Shown: piece by piece, positions 30,107-30,181 of the stretch
Layout: each line of letters starts with the position of its first letter
How positions within the stretch are numbered: the stretch's first letter is position 1
Source: Treponema sp. UBA1233
GTDB lineage: Bacteria > Spirochaetota > Spirochaetia > Treponematales > Treponemataceae
Direction: 5' to 3'
DNA: 30,181 nt
Assembly (NCBI GenBank): GCA_002309305.1
Contig: DBWR01000070.1
Coordinates: 31,106 to 61,286, forward strand
The notes under the pieces: generated by a model
The model's database searches: none
What the model was told of the DNA's origin: nothing
Seen by the model: the letters and a program-made list of their open reading frames with translations, nothing else
Translations under genes and position numbers: made by a program

Positions 30107-30181
30107 TTATTTTCTCCCCCGTTTTGTTCCTTTATCCTGAGCCTTTACCGCCGTCTTTTTTGCAGTTACAGTCTTTTTAAC
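30107..30181 (-). CDS. C-terminal tail of an unidentified upstream gene
   Basis: 24 codons and a TAA stop are visible, ending immediately before the bioY ATG (TAAATG). The peptide is Lys/Thr/Ala-rich, for example KKTVTAKKTAVKAQDKGTKR. Such tails occur on DNA-binding proteins, including some bacterial topoisomerases and histone-like proteins. Identity cannot be decided without upstream sequence. Confidence 0.6.
   Translation of the reverse strand, partial: VKKTVTAKKTAVKAQDKGTKRGRK

Overview
The window looks like the chromosome of a free-living or host-associated commensal Treponema. The evidence is a spirochaete-style flgF-flgG-flgJ rod cluster behind a textbook sigma-28 promoter, several lipoproteins with relaxed lipoboxes, tRNAs without an encoded CCA, TTG starts and moderate GC. 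A class III (anaerobic) ribonucleotide reductase and a leuCD pair argue against the reduced T. pallidum type. I see no insertion sequence, prophage, rRNA or CRISPR.

Left part (1-8.2 kb): the edge cuts alr (-), which diverges from trpS and a small lipoprotein (+). tRNA-Phe with its own promoter and terminator follows, then flgF-flgG-flgJ for the flagellar rod. Two large tandem paralogous lipoproteins (941 and 1187 aa) fill 5.4-12.0 kb. They share an N-terminal region and differ in the number of ~93-residue beta-type repeats.

Middle (12-19.5 kb): murC, yicC and an exported acidic protein form an operon that ends at a terminator. murC has a near-perfect promoter whose predicted start site is the ATG itself, so the mRNA is probably leaderless. 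A cytidylate-kinase-like protein comes next. A bidirectional terminator then separates the + strand block from leuC-leuD, a D-2-hydroxyacid dehydrogenase and a small HMA-fold protein that has lost the metal-binding CxxC, all on the - strand.

Right part (19.7-30.2 kb, nearly all -): two TPR proteins with rlmN, then a secreted ankyrin protein with about 26 tandem heptapeptides (EPEPEYV/T type) coupled to rsmD. tRNA-Met(CAU) is on +. The nrdR-nrdD-(small ORF)-nrdG operon follows, then bioY and the tail of an upstream gene.

The most interesting system is the nrd operon. NrdD ends right after its zinc module and has no glycyl-radical loop. The next gene encodes that loop (RIVGYYRSVRNWNKGKR) on a separate 176-residue protein, fused to a glutaredoxin-like CPHC domain. 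This looks like a two-piece class III ribonucleotide reductase in which the radical-carrying piece also carries a redoxin. A candidate NrdR operator fills the -35/-10 spacer of the operon promoter.
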